The notes under the pieces are model-generated. The model ran no database searches. It worked only from the letters and a program-made list of their open reading frames with translations, and was not told the origin of the DNA. 64,000 nt of DNA from positions 62,001 through 126,000 of the forward strand of contig NZ_JACVXB010000002.1 of assembly GCF_014596945.1 (NCBI RefSeq), given 5' to 3'. This stretch comes from Aestuariibaculum sediminum. Lineage in GTDB: Bacteria; Bacteroidota; Bacteroidia; Flavobacteriales; Flavobacteriaceae. The number at the start of each line of letters is the position of its first letter. Within the stretch, counting starts at the first letter, position 1. Position numbers and translations under genes: made by a program. Positions 39,206 to 48,977 of the stretch are shown piece after piece.

Positions 39206-42104
39206 GGGAATAAATTTTAGTTTCAGCAGGTAAACTGTAAGGTTCCAGTTGGGATTTGGTATTCAAAATGAAGTAATCTAATACAACTCCAGCATCAATC
39301 ATATAGATTTTCAAGGTTTGTTTCCCTGTTTTATCGATAGCTATTTGCATTTGTTTTTTTGCTGTATTACTTAAAACGTTTTGTTTCCAGGTGCTGCTTC
39401 TACCTTCGGTTTTAAAATCTATAATTTTTATCGGGGAGTCGTTCCATTGTACGCCAATACGCACTTGTCCGCTGGTGGTTAGTGGGTGCGTTGGGAGTGC
39501 TACGATGTTTAAATGCGCTTCAGGATTTATAGTTTCGGCATAAATATCGTATTCTAAAACAGGTGTATTTTTAAATTCTGAAAATGATTCAGAAGCTACA
39601 GGTGAAGCTTGTAATGGGTGTTGCGAATGCCCTAAACCGTTTAAAATTTGCCAAAATGCTTTATTTTTTTCTTCGTTTTTACTAAAACTATGGGCATACC
39701 AAACTGCTAATCCGTTTTTTTCGATGATGCTGTTTTTAGGTAAATTTGAATAGTTTTCTGAAATTTGAATTTCAATGTCTTCTTTGAAATCACCTGATTC
39801 TAAAGTGATGATTTCTGAAAGTGGTTTACGAGACTGATTCCATAATTTCCAATCGATTGAAACATAAATGCGTGTTTCAGGAGTGTTTTTAGGATTTAAA
39901 ATGCCGTTGGTTTTTGAAAAATTCAACCATTTGGGAAGATTTGTAAGTTTCCAGGAAGTTTCATTTTCCGATTTCAGAAATACATCAATAAAATATGACT
40001 TAAAATCGTTTTCATAAAATGTTGGCAGTTTGCTAATACCTTGAATATTCCTTAAAGTATCTTCAACAGCAATTCCTAAAATATCTTTTGAACTATTTTC
40101 AGAAAGTGTAATTTCAGGATTTTGATATACTGGTAAATTTCTAGGTTTCATGTGCATGATACCCTGCCATTTTCCGTTAGAAAGCGCATTATATTTTTCT
40201 GTTAAAGTGATAATATTTTGATAAGCCAAATTTGAAGAGTCTTTATGTTTTTTGGCACTTATTCTGTTTTGTTTGGCGTAGGTTAAAGCCAAATCGCGAT
40301 ACAGAAACTTTTTGTTCATATTCGAGGCGGCTTCAACAGGGTATGCTACCAATTGAAAAAAAGAGCTTTTTAAATTTTTGGGTAAATTTTGAGCTATTTT
40401 CTGGGTTTTATTTTCAATAGTTTTATACGCTGAAATTCGTTTGGAAATTTCATCGCCATATCCAAGCGAATTATAAGCTGTTTGATAAATGGGAGTTGTT
40501 GGCTCAGTTTGACTCCAACCCATAAATTCGGGTTTACGTTCGAATGCTAATTGGTAATATTTTGCTTTTATGTTAGCAATCGTTTTTCCGTATTTTTCAC
40601 CAAAAATATCAGTAAAAAAGTCCTCTTGATGTTTATTTACGGCTTCAATGGTTTCAAATTTTGAAGCATTGTAAGCCATATCTAAAAATAGTTGCGTGTT
40701 ATATTCGGCAGGTTTAATATCGCCAACATTTAAAATCCAGATAGTTTTGTTATTCAATGTATAAGCTTTTATCATTTCTTCCCAAACTAAACATGGGCTT
40801 GTGGTGCTTAGCCACAAATAATCGTGCGGACGCCCCCAATAGGAGGCATGATAATAAACACCGCCACCACCAGAGCGTTTTTGCTCTTCAGGGTTACTTA
40901 AAGATCGAATATAGCCGTAATTATCGTCGGTCCAAACCAACGTAATATCATCAGGAACTTCGAGTCCGTTTTTATATAAATCTAAAACTTCTTTATAAAC
41001 TGTGAAGGCTTGTGGTATTTTAGTTGGGTCTTCGTTAATGTAGGTTTTTAGCAATTGTCTTTGGTCTTTTAAAATACCGTCTAACAAAGCGACAGCCTCA
41101 TCTTTGCTTTTAACGCCTTCCATACCACTATCGTGAACACCACGCATACCCATGGTATAGATGGCATCGATGTTTTTAGCTTCTTTAACACGATTTTCCC
41201 AATAATTGAAAACAGCATTTTTATTGGTTTTATAATTGAAATCGCCGAGTGTCTTTTTATCCCATTCGTCAACATTATTTCTTAACATAGGTTCGGCATG
41301 CGAAGAGCCAATAACAATATTGTACATTTCGGCCATTTTAGCATTTCCTGGATAATGAAAAAAAGCTTTAGTGCTCGGGTGCATGGCGGGCCAAATGGTG
41401 TTGGCGTTGAGTCTTAGTAATAATTCGAAAATCTTGGCGTATGTTTTGGGACCAATATCGCCCGTTTCGGGTTCTAAAGTTTTAGACGCCCAAGGTTGTA
41501 AGCCCCAATCTTCGTCGTTTAAAAAAATGCCCCTGAATTTTACCGATGGAGCCTTGCTTATAGAATCGGATTGGTCAAGTATTAATTCTTTACGAGATTT
41601 TACAGGCACATCGGCCCACCAATACCATGGGTTTACACCAATTTCTTTTGAAATATTAAAAACCCCATAAGCGGTTCCTCTGGGGGTTGTTCCTGCAATA
41701 ATAAATGCCTTTTTTATGCTTTTGCTGGGTTTAGCAATGGTTTTATATAGATAGCTTTCCCATTGATTTTTAAAATCTGAAGGTATTTCAGAAGACTTAA
41801 TAAATGCATTTATAAGTTTAGAATTAATATTCCCGATAATGATTACGTTTCCTTTTGCCTGTTTCAGGTTTGTAATAATTTCAGGTTTGTAGTTGGTAAC
41901 TTTAAAAATATCTTCTGCTAATAAATGAGCCGAAATAGAATCTAATGGAGTTCCCTCTTTGTCGTAAACAATAGTACTCTTATGTTTGGCGGTATAAACT
42001 TCAAAAGTTATTAATGAGTTTATTCTATCAGAAATAGAAAAACCTTTTGTTAGAATTAACAGGCAAAAGCATATTGTTAAAATTGTTCGGAGACAAAAAT
42101 TCAT
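39195..42104 (-). CDS. GH115 alpha-glucuronidase-type enzyme
   Basis: A 969-residue exported protein (signal ending TKGFS). It matches the GH115 family along its length: an N-terminal alpha/beta domain (NVIIIGNINSKLI, IIAGTTPRGTAYGVFNIS), a linker PWYWWADVPV, the barrel with FRGIFLNDEDWGLQPW (about residues 190-205), NANTIWPAMHP and MGMRGVHDSGMEG. The C-terminal beta-sandwich has HPLTTSGQVRIGVQWND. GH115 enzymes remove 4-O-methyl-glucuronate or glucuronate from internal or terminal positions of xylan, and some act on arabinogalactan. With GH105, GH106 and GH43 beside it, glucuronate removal from a branched, rhamnose-containing glycan is the likely role. It begins 3 bp after the preceding gene. 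Confidence 0.93.
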   Translation of the reverse strand: MNFCLRTILTICFCLLILTKGFSISDRINSLITFEVYTAKHKSTIVYDKEGTPLDSISAHLLAEDIFKVTNYKPEIITNLKQAKGNVIIIGNINSKLINAFIKSSEIPSDFKNQWESYLYKTIAKPSKSIKKAFIIAGTTPRGTAYGVFNISKEIGVNPWYWWADVPVKSRKELILDQSDSISKAPSVKFRGIFLNDEDWGLQPWASKTLEPETGDIGPKTYAKIFELLLRLNANTIWPAMHPSTKAFFHYPGNAKMAEMYNIVIGSSHAEPMLRNNVDEWDKKTLGDFNYKTNKNAVFNYWENRVKEAKNIDAIYTMGMRGVHDSGMEGVKSKDEAVALLDGILKDQRQLLKTYINEDPTKIPQAFTVYKEVLDLYKNGLEVPDDITLVWTDDNYGYIRSLSNPEEQKRSGGGGVYYHASYWGRPHDYLWLSTTSPCLVWEEMIKAYTLNNKTIWILNVGDIKPAEYNTQLFLDMAYNASKFETIEAVNKHQEDFFTDIFGEKYGKTIANIKAKYYQLAFERKPEFMGWSQTEPTTPIYQTAYNSLGYGDEISKRISAYKTIENKTQKIAQNLPKNLKSSFFQLVAYPVEAASNMNKKFLYRDLALTYAKQNRISAKKHKDSSNLAYQNIITLTEKYNALSNGKWQGIMHMKPRNLPVYQNPEITLSENSSKDILGIAVEDTLRNIQGISKLPTFYENDFKSYFIDVFLKSENETSWKLTNLPKWLNFSKTNGILNPKNTPETRIYVSIDWKLWNQSRKPLSEIITLESGDFKEDIEIQISENYSNLPKNSIIEKNGLAVWYAHSFSKNEEKNKAFWQILNGLGHSQHPLQASPVASESFSEFKNTPVLEYDIYAETINPEAHLNIVALPTHPLTTSGQVRIGVQWNDSPIKIIDFKTEGRSSTWKQNVLSNTAKKQMQIAIDKTGKQTLKIYMIDAGVVLDYFILNTKSQLEPYSLPAETKIYSHEN

Positions 42105-42107
42105 TAA

Positions 42108-43706
42108 TTATTCAGATTTTATTAAAGTTACATCATCTATCTGGCAACTTGCATTTGCTTCACCATCGGCATAAAAACCGATTTCAATTTTACCATTTTT
42201 TACAGGGATATTTTTTAAGACTATTTCAGTCCAATTTTCGGATGAGCTATTAACAGCAAGTTCTTTTTTTATACCTGCACTTTCTGCATATATGTTAAGC
42301 GTATTAAAATTTCCTTTATGCTTTATTTTAGCTTTCAAATTAAACAGTGCATTAGGTAAATTTACATAAGGTGTAGATTCAATAATTTGATAAATCTTTC
42401 TTTTAAAAGGAATTTTATCTTCTATGTTCAAACTTTTTTCACCAATAACATATTTGCGATCCTCCTGACTATTGAAATAATTTAGTTGTGGGGAATCAGA
42501 ATCTCCAACAAGTATTACATTTCCTTGATAGACTTTAGTTACCCATCCTGTAATATGTTCCTGAATGGGTTTGACAGGTGAAGGAATAGCTCTTCGGTCG
42601 GCTTCGAAACTTGGGTTTTTTACATAATTGTTGTCTTCTGCTACTTGCCATTCGCCCGTTGTTTCATTAAGATGCCAAGAATTTAGAGAATTAAAAATTG
42701 GTGTTTCACCTTCAAAAGACAAAGGTGTCCATTGATTGTAGCCGAGGCCATTTCCTGCGAATTCAGCCCAGCGATCGCCACAATACATAACCGTTTCTTT
42801 TTTATTACCCTTTATATTAATAAAAAAACCTGTTTGTGTAATATGAGCAAAATCGTCCATACATCCAGGAGTAATAAGCATTTCATTATGAGGTAAATAA
42901 GGTCCTTTTATGTTATCGGAAACTAAATAATAGGCATATGACGAATCCCAGCCGTAAAGATTTGAAGCAAAAACGTAATATTTGTTGTTGTATTTAAACA
43001 TGCAATTTCCCTCGCGACCTTTACCCTTATAAATTTGATTGCAATCGAGTAAATCTACTTTGCCATTTTTTACACCAATTTCTGAAATGTATATTTTATT
43101 ACGACCTCTTCCGTAGGAATATACCAGATAAGATTTCCCTGTATCGTAATCGGTGAAAATGGTTTGGTCGCCAGTGTTTGGCGTGCCAATCATTTCAGTC
43201 ATATCAAGACGATTATGTTTTTTAAATTGTCCAGTAGGCGAATGAGACAAAGCGATAAGTACACTATTGTTATGTTGAATAAATAAGGCATATTGCTTTT
43301 TTTCTGGGACATAAGCCACGCCCATACGCCCTAACCAACCTGTACGACCATTTTGTTCGATCTCCTTTCTTTCCAATACATTGTTTTCAAAGTTCCAGTT
43401 TACTAAATCTTTGGAACTGTAGCAGGTAACTGAAACAAAATTATTTCTTTCATATGTTTCGTCAGGATTGTTTCTATACAATTCGGCTTCTTTATAATGC
43501 ACACCATACCAATAGTAGGTTTCTTCACCTGTGTTGGGGTTTGGAAATTTAAAAATGCCCCCACCTTGGCTATAAATTGGCTTTTCATCTATAGAACTCC
43601 AGAACTGGTCATTTTTAATTTTGTTGAATTGTGCGAAACCTATTAAGTTTAAAAGTAATATTGATAAACTTATGTGTTTTTTTATAAATTCAAATTTCAA
43701 GATCAT
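42108..43706 (-). CDS. GH43-like (GH43_24-type) enzyme with C-terminal binding-like domain, lacking the base Asp
   Basis: A 532-residue exported protein. The propeller (about residues 35-345) has GDQTIFTD for the middle Asp and GREGNCMF for the acid Glu. The first-blade position that usually reads DP is IYSQGGGIFKF, with no Asp. This is reminiscent of subfamily 24 exo-beta-1,3-galactanases, which lack the standard base. YYWYGVHY and AGNGLGYNQWTPL are further landmarks. Residues about 355-532 form a beta-sandwich (NYVKNPSFEADRR, later SCQIDDVTLI) of carbohydrate-binding type. If the subfamily call is right, it would cleave a beta-1,3-galactan backbone. Confidence 0.75.
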   Translation of the reverse strand: MILKFEFIKKHISLSILLLNLIGFAQFNKIKNDQFWSSIDEKPIYSQGGGIFKFPNPNTGEETYYWYGVHYKEAELYRNNPDETYERNNFVSVTCYSSKDLVNWNFENNVLERKEIEQNGRTGWLGRMGVAYVPEKKQYALFIQHNNSVLIALSHSPTGQFKKHNRLDMTEMIGTPNTGDQTIFTDYDTGKSYLVYSYGRGRNKIYISEIGVKNGKVDLLDCNQIYKGKGREGNCMFKYNNKYYVFASNLYGWDSSYAYYLVSDNIKGPYLPHNEMLITPGCMDDFAHITQTGFFINIKGNKKETVMYCGDRWAEFAGNGLGYNQWTPLSFEGETPIFNSLNSWHLNETTGEWQVAEDNNYVKNPSFEADRRAIPSPVKPIQEHITGWVTKVYQGNVILVGDSDSPQLNYFNSQEDRKYVIGEKSLNIEDKIPFKRKIYQIIESTPYVNLPNALFNLKAKIKHKGNFNTLNIYAESAGIKKELAVNSSSENWTEIVLKNIPVKNGKIEIGFYADGEANASCQIDDVTLIKSE

Positions 43707-43719
43707 CTAACAGGAAATT

Positions 43720-44844
43720 TTATTCTATTCTATAAATTTCGGCTCCAGCTAAAAGGAAACACCCTAAACCATAATCTTCAAAATCGGGAACTTTAGTGTA
43801 CGATAGAGGCATACCGTCTTTAGGCTCTTTTCCAGTAGATTGTAAATAACCTAAAAAACCGTTATCGTTTAAAGCTTCGGTAGTTATAGCATGCCAACCT
43901 TTTTGTATTACAGGAAGAAATTTGTCTTTGTCTAAAATGCCGTTGTTCACGCCATAAGCCATGCCGTAGATAAATAGGGCAGTACCAGACGTTTCTTTGC
44001 CGCCAAAATGCGAAGGGTCGTGCAAACTTGCATTCCAAAACCCATCGTTTCGCTGAATTGGGACAAGCGCTTCGGCCATAGCTTTTAAATCTTTAATGTA
44101 TTGTTCTCTGTGTGGTGCATCTTCTGGAATGATAGATAACACTTTAGCTAATGCGCCAATAACCCAACCATTACCCCGACTCCAGTAACAATCTTCTCCA
44201 TTAGGCTCGGTGTACGGCGGATCAAAATCGGCATCGCGCCACCAAAGTCCATCTTTAGGATTAAAAAGTCCGTTATCGCCATGTTTATCTCTGGTAAACA
44301 TATACATGTCATACATTTTTTCGAAATAGCGCGTATCGTTTTCTAAAACGCCCAATTTAGCAAATACAGGCATGCCCATTTGAATCGCGTCAATCCACGA
44401 CCAATCATCTAATTGAGGCGTGTTCAACAACATATTAATGCAAGCTTTTGTGTTTCTAAGTTTTTTAGAATCGGGTTCTAAATTGTATAAATCAATATAG
44501 GTTTGCGCCGCACAATAATCGTCGGCATTGCGGTTGGCATTCCCGTTTCTAAAACCCCAGTTATGAAATTCGGCCCAATCGTAGGCGTATTTATAATAGC
44601 TTTCTTCAGGATAAATGTCGTATAAAGCCATTAAACCTTCGTAATACACACCACGAGTCCAGATGTTACTGGGACGTTCTTTATTAGTGATGATGGTTTT
44701 ACCAACATCGGGCCATTTTTCCATAAAATAACCGTTAGCAAGTTGCATGTTTTGTAAAATTTCCGCTCTGTTAAATGGTTGCTGGGCGAAGCTTAAACTA
44801 GCGATAAAAAGCGTGAAAAAGGAAGCCCATATTTTATTTTTCAT
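43720..44844 (-). CDS. GH105 unsaturated glucuronyl/galacturonyl hydrolase
   Basis: A 374-residue exported protein (signal ending ASLSFAQ) with the (alpha/alpha)6 fold of GH88/GH105. Landmarks are NIWTRGVYYEGLMALYDI, ADDYCAAQTYIDLY, the catalytic Asp152 in WSWIDAIQMGMP, and WSRGNGWVIGALAKVL, with GTALFIYGMAYGVNN near the end. The enzyme removes the 4,5-unsaturated uronic acid that polysaccharide lyases leave at the non-reducing end. Its presence therefore implies that a lyase acts upstream in the pathway; the BNR-4 and PL22-like proteins are candidates. The length is normal. A 104-bp gap before it, with a palindrome, may hold an internal promoter. Confidence 0.93.
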   Translation of the reverse strand: MKNKIWASFFTLFIASLSFAQQPFNRAEILQNMQLANGYFMEKWPDVGKTIITNKERPSNIWTRGVYYEGLMALYDIYPEESYYKYAYDWAEFHNWGFRNGNANRNADDYCAAQTYIDLYNLEPDSKKLRNTKACINMLLNTPQLDDWSWIDAIQMGMPVFAKLGVLENDTRYFEKMYDMYMFTRDKHGDNGLFNPKDGLWWRDADFDPPYTEPNGEDCYWSRGNGWVIGALAKVLSIIPEDAPHREQYIKDLKAMAEALVPIQRNDGFWNASLHDPSHFGGKETSGTALFIYGMAYGVNNGILDKDKFLPVIQKGWHAITTEALNDNGFLGYLQSTGKEPKDGMPLSYTKVPDFEDYGLGCFLLAGAEIYRIE

Positions 44845-44901
44845 CAGTTTATTTTTATTTGTTTTTAATTAGTCAGATGTAATTCGCCATTAAACTTTTC
44901 G

Positions 44902-44913
44902 GTTGGTACCAAC
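44902..44913. promoter_or_regulatory. 12-bp perfect palindrome in the GH106-GH105 gap
   Basis: GTTGGTACCAAC is a perfect inverted repeat in the largest gap of the leftward operon, 58-69 bp upstream of the GH105 ATG. It could be an operator or a processing site. There is no T-run, so it does not look like a terminator. Confidence 0.35.
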
Positions 44914-44948
44914 TTAATTGTTATGGCTCATTTCATATTAAAATTGAA

Positions 44949-47681
44949 TTATTTTATTGTTTGTTTTAGTGGTGTTAACGTTACAGGACCTAATAATCCG
45001 GAAGGCATCGGGTTCCATAGTGTGGCGTCGAATTTTTGATAATCTTTATTCACCATATTAATTTCGAAAAATATTTTCCATTCTTCGCCTCGTAATTCTT
45101 TAGCACGTATTCTATTAGCAGGCAAATTGGTGACTTGTATTTTTAATTCGTTAGTCCCTTTTTTCAATTTGCCTAATTGAATATTGAAAGGTGCCGACCA
45201 GACATCTTCAACATACGTGCCATTTAACCAAACCTTCGCACTTTCACGAACATCGCCTAGGTTGAGTTTCCAATTGTCGGCTTCTATTTCAGGAGCTTCA
45301 AATTGAATCGTATAAGTTGCTGTCCCCGAAAACGCTTCGGCTTCAGTATTTAAATTAGTCCATGATTTTAAAGTGTTAATTTTTGCAGAATCAGGAAGTT
45401 TTGGGCCGCCTTTTTGAAAATTGATTGTCCAGGTTCCTGTTATTGGTATCGCTTCTGCGGAAGCGTTAAAATACAGCCAATCCTTTTGCGATTTTTTATT
45501 TTCGGTTTTAAGAAAGAGCGATTTTCCAGGTTCAATTTGAAGTTTTACCAAAGTCTGATTTTCTTCTTTTTTAACCAAAGCATTTCCAACCTTGCGCGTT
45601 AACGGATCTAAAATAATCACTTCTTTGTTCTTTGCTGTAATAGGAATAAAACCATCAATCGTGTTCGATGTATGATTTACCAAATAGTATATTTTTTCAC
45701 CATTTACATCTCTTCTAATGTATTTTAAACCGGTTTTAACTAAAGTTTCAGAATTTATATTGGCAGCTTTTAAATCGCCGAATAAATCTGATGTTGTTTC
45801 GAATAAGTTTTCATTGTTTGAAATTAAATCTGCTAATTCTTTATTTTGACTTTCGTAATCGTTAAAGCCAGGAACCGATTCTGGTAATCCTTCAAAGATG
45901 ATATGCCCTCCAGCTTGTTTTAATTTAAGTAATTTTTTCAAGGTTTTAAGCGGCATAAATTCAGAATCTGGAACCACTAACGATTTATAAGTTCCGCCAG
46001 GTAAAACAATAAAACCATTTTCAACAGAAGCTTTTTCAATAAATTTATCTGAAATAAAATCGGTGTTAATGCCTTTATCCATTAAGGTTTTGCAGGTGTT
46101 GTAAAATGGTGTATCGTGCAGCCATTCGTCTAAAGAGTGAATTTTAAACTGAAAGAATAATGAGTTTTTTAAGTTTTTACCCCAGGTATCATAAATGGGC
46201 CAATAGAGTAATGTTTCGTTATCTGGTTGCCCCGATTGAAGCATGGATTGACAATTGGAAATATATGAAAATAACGATGGCACATCTTCCCAAATGGTGT
46301 TATTCGGATTAAAGTTAACTGAAGCATAGAATTTCCATCCTGGCCAACCCGCTCTTTGAGGGGAGTAGGTAGAACCGTGTAAAAATACGTGGTTAATGCC
46401 GTTAAGCATTAAATCTTCAACCTCTGGTTTACATTGTGATAAAGCTGTTTTAAAGTGGTCGCGAAGCCATGTAAAGGTTTCTGAGGATGTTAAAGGTTTC
46501 CCGGCAATATGTGCTGCCGACGACGAAAATTTTAGCATTACAGGATCGGCATCGCCTTCGCGAATATCTTCAAGTTCTCTGCGAAACCCTGGAATATCGT
46601 AAGGCATCGAACCAAATGTTTCACACTCTGGAATATCGGCAGAAGCGTATAAATCAATAAGGTTTCCAGGAGAACCGTGCGCTTGTAGTTTGGTTTTAAA
46701 TTGTTTAGAATTTGCCCAGTATGTCCACGGAATATCGAATTTATTCAACAATAAATCCGATAAGGTTTCTCTGTAATCACTTTTAATACGGGTGCTAATT
46801 TCGTTATCGGTAGTGTCTAGCAATTGTTGTAAATGTGGTAATAAGTCGTAACCACGACGCGTTTTAAATTCATCAAAGAATTGAGGTGTAAATGTGGTAC
46901 CGTAAACCTCGTAACTGTCGTTAAAAATAGCACGAATTTTTCCATCGAAACCTTTTAAAGCTTCATTAAAAGGGGCAACATACTCGTTTAAAGCCTCGGT
47001 AGAGTAGTGGTCTAAGGTATATCCTTTACCGCCCGGCGCAGCACGTTTAACCTGCTGGCGTGTTTTTCCGCTGAATACAGCATAAATAGTGTAATCGGAA
47101 TCTTGAACTTGCCAGTTTAATAGGTTTTTGTTGTCGAGTTTATCGGTAATTTCTAGTGCATTTCCTGTATTATCGAAGGCGATAACATGTAATAGTTTAG
47201 CTAAACCATGCTGTTTTTTATCCTTCGGTTCTATGGTTTTGTTTATCGTTGCGCCTTTTTTTACGTGATATTTTTCAATAAGTAATTGCGTTGCAGCATA
47301 CTCGGGAGTGACTTGCGGTCCGCCATAAGGCCAGCCTGTTCCTAAAACCATATCGACACCTATTTGTAAACTATCGGCGATACGAATGGTATAATCTAAG
47401 ATATCCATGTATTTTGGCGATAGGAAATCTATAAAATTTTCTTCTTCACCTTTAACACCATAAATAGGCGTGATTTCTACACCACCTAATCCTGCTTTTT
47501 CAAAAGCTATTAAATGCGATTTAATGTTAGGTTTATCAACAGCACTTCCCATCCACCACCAGCGTGTCCATGGTTTTGTTGTTTTGGTTTGTTCTGGCCA
47601 AGGATTTGTATTTGGCTGCTTACAGTTAAAAAGCGTTAGGCAAATGACAATAACAAGCGAATATGTATGTTGAATTTTCAT
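44949..47681 (-). CDS. GH106 alpha-L-rhamnosidase
   Basis: A 910-residue lipoprotein (CLTLFNCKQPN). It opens with the GH106 signature KPWTRWWWMGSAVDKPNI, followed by FEKAGLGGVEITPIYG and DMVLGTGWPYGGPQVTPEYA. Further landmarks are IFNDSYEVYGTTFTPQF, ETFGSMPYDIPGFRRE, and a C-terminal GH2-like jelly roll (LNLGDVRESAKVWLNGTYVE, ELKIQVTNLPANRIR). It removes alpha-linked L-rhamnose from rhamnogalacturonan, arabinogalactan or ulvan-type chains. It is linked with an L-rhamnose mutarotase at 57.8 kb. I did not assign the two catalytic Glu residues with confidence. Confidence 0.92.
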   Translation of the reverse strand: MKIQHTYSLVIVICLTLFNCKQPNTNPWPEQTKTTKPWTRWWWMGSAVDKPNIKSHLIAFEKAGLGGVEITPIYGVKGEEENFIDFLSPKYMDILDYTIRIADSLQIGVDMVLGTGWPYGGPQVTPEYAATQLLIEKYHVKKGATINKTIEPKDKKQHGLAKLLHVIAFDNTGNALEITDKLDNKNLLNWQVQDSDYTIYAVFSGKTRQQVKRAAPGGKGYTLDHYSTEALNEYVAPFNEALKGFDGKIRAIFNDSYEVYGTTFTPQFFDEFKTRRGYDLLPHLQQLLDTTDNEISTRIKSDYRETLSDLLLNKFDIPWTYWANSKQFKTKLQAHGSPGNLIDLYASADIPECETFGSMPYDIPGFRRELEDIREGDADPVMLKFSSSAAHIAGKPLTSSETFTWLRDHFKTALSQCKPEVEDLMLNGINHVFLHGSTYSPQRAGWPGWKFYASVNFNPNNTIWEDVPSLFSYISNCQSMLQSGQPDNETLLYWPIYDTWGKNLKNSLFFQFKIHSLDEWLHDTPFYNTCKTLMDKGINTDFISDKFIEKASVENGFIVLPGGTYKSLVVPDSEFMPLKTLKKLLKLKQAGGHIIFEGLPESVPGFNDYESQNKELADLISNNENLFETTSDLFGDLKAANINSETLVKTGLKYIRRDVNGEKIYYLVNHTSNTIDGFIPITAKNKEVIILDPLTRKVGNALVKKEENQTLVKLQIEPGKSLFLKTENKKSQKDWLYFNASAEAIPITGTWTINFQKGGPKLPDSAKINTLKSWTNLNTEAEAFSGTATYTIQFEAPEIEADNWKLNLGDVRESAKVWLNGTYVEDVWSAPFNIQLGKLKKGTNELKIQVTNLPANRIRAKELRGEEWKIFFEINMVNKDYQKFDATLWNPMPSGLLGPVTLTPLKQTIK

Positions 47682-47702
47682 TGAAATTATTAAAATATCG
47701 AA

Positions 47703-48968
47703 TTAATTGATTTTTGATGCTTTGGCGATATCTACAGCGTAAATTTGTGAATTTCCCTCAAAGTTAGCTCTAAATATAATTTGTTTCCCGTTAGGTGAAA
47801 AATGTACGTTTGGCTCTAAATCGTAATCATGATGTTTCATATTAACAAGCTTTTCAGAAACCAAACTATCTCCCTTGGGAGTAAAATGATATAGCCACAT
47901 ACCGTCTTTAGCGCGCGCCACTTGTCCAGGGTCGCCACCATCTCCGGCAAAAGATTTTTGGTCGGGTGAAATATTATAATGAATGGACCACTCGTCGCGT
48001 TTTAATGCGTAGCGTGTTTCTTCACCAGAATCTAAATTTTTTCCTGCCAAATAAAAAGTTACGCTACGAGGTATTTGTAAATCGAACCAAATGGTTTTTC
48101 CGTCAGGACTAAAAAATTCATGTCCCGCAATTTCACGATGTACTGTTCTTTTATGGATTAAAGTAGTGTCTTTGGTTTTTATGTTAATATTCCAGATACG
48201 ATCTACTTTATGCCAGGGTCCTTCATGACAATACATAAGTAAATCTGTATGATCAGGGGAAAACTGTATATGATTAAGCCAAGCGTTTTCAGAGTAAATA
48301 CTAGAGAATTCTTTTGTTTTTATATTGATGGTAATTAAGCTACGTTTTAGTTTAGCATCATAAATTTTATCGAAATAACTTGATTTTTTTGGGTTCTTTT
48401 TAAAAATCTCTTGCTCTTCTTTAGTAATTAATGCACCAGCTAATAGAGTTTCATCAGCATTTAAGGTGGTAACCGAGCCTATAACATCATCATTGAATTT
48501 GTAGATGAATTCTGTTTTATGCGTGTCTATATGAGTTGAAAATACACTGTCTTTTATCATGTAGAATATCTTTCTGGTTTTAGATCCTACAATTTCCCCT
48601 CGTTTATTGCCTTTTTTATTTGTGATTTGCTGAACCTCTTTCGTAGCCAGATTAACTGTAAAATATTGATTGCCTGTTGGGGTATCTCCCGAAAAAACCA
48701 TTAAATCGTCTTGACCATCTGCAGATTTTAAAAAAGGGTTATTATGAAAATAGAAACTTCTGTTCGAACCTGACCTATTGACAATTTTTTCAACTTTATG
48801 ACCAGTTATAGAATCTATCCATATTTTGGTTAGAGAACTGGTTTTTCCTGTTTTCATTATAGGAATATTAATTAAGCTTTGTTCTACCAAATCTTTCTCC
48901 GAAGAATTTGTCTTGCAAGAACAATGAAGTAAAAGTATACTTACTAATATGATGGATGAACATTTCAT
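47703..48968 (-). CDS. PL22-like (oligogalacturonate lyase-type) seven-bladed propeller lipoprotein
   Basis: A 421-residue lipoprotein (LLLHCSCKTNSS) made of TolB-like propeller blades (QYFTVNLATKEVQQIT, FFSPDGKTIWFDLQ, VHFSPNGKQIIFRANFEG). The segments SFYFHNNPFLKSADG and WSIHYNISPDQKSFAGDGGD are those expected for PL22 oligogalacturonate lyases. In typical PL22 the last blade carries an HPH metal-ligand cluster before SFTP; here the aligned stretch is LEPNVHFSP, so metal ligands may be altered. It could act on an oligouronide other than galacturonate. It is 9 bp after GH28 and 21 bp before GH106 in the leftward operon. Confidence 0.75.
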   Translation of the reverse strand: MKCSSIILVSILLLHCSCKTNSSEKDLVEQSLINIPIMKTGKTSSLTKIWIDSITGHKVEKIVNRSGSNRSFYFHNNPFLKSADGQDDLMVFSGDTPTGNQYFTVNLATKEVQQITNKKGNKRGEIVGSKTRKIFYMIKDSVFSTHIDTHKTEFIYKFNDDVIGSVTTLNADETLLAGALITKEEQEIFKKNPKKSSYFDKIYDAKLKRSLITINIKTKEFSSIYSENAWLNHIQFSPDHTDLLMYCHEGPWHKVDRIWNINIKTKDTTLIHKRTVHREIAGHEFFSPDGKTIWFDLQIPRSVTFYLAGKNLDSGEETRYALKRDEWSIHYNISPDQKSFAGDGGDPGQVARAKDGMWLYHFTPKGDSLVSEKLVNMKHHDYDLEPNVHFSPNGKQIIFRANFEGNSQIYAVDIAKASKIN

Positions 48969-48977
48969 AAATTATAT

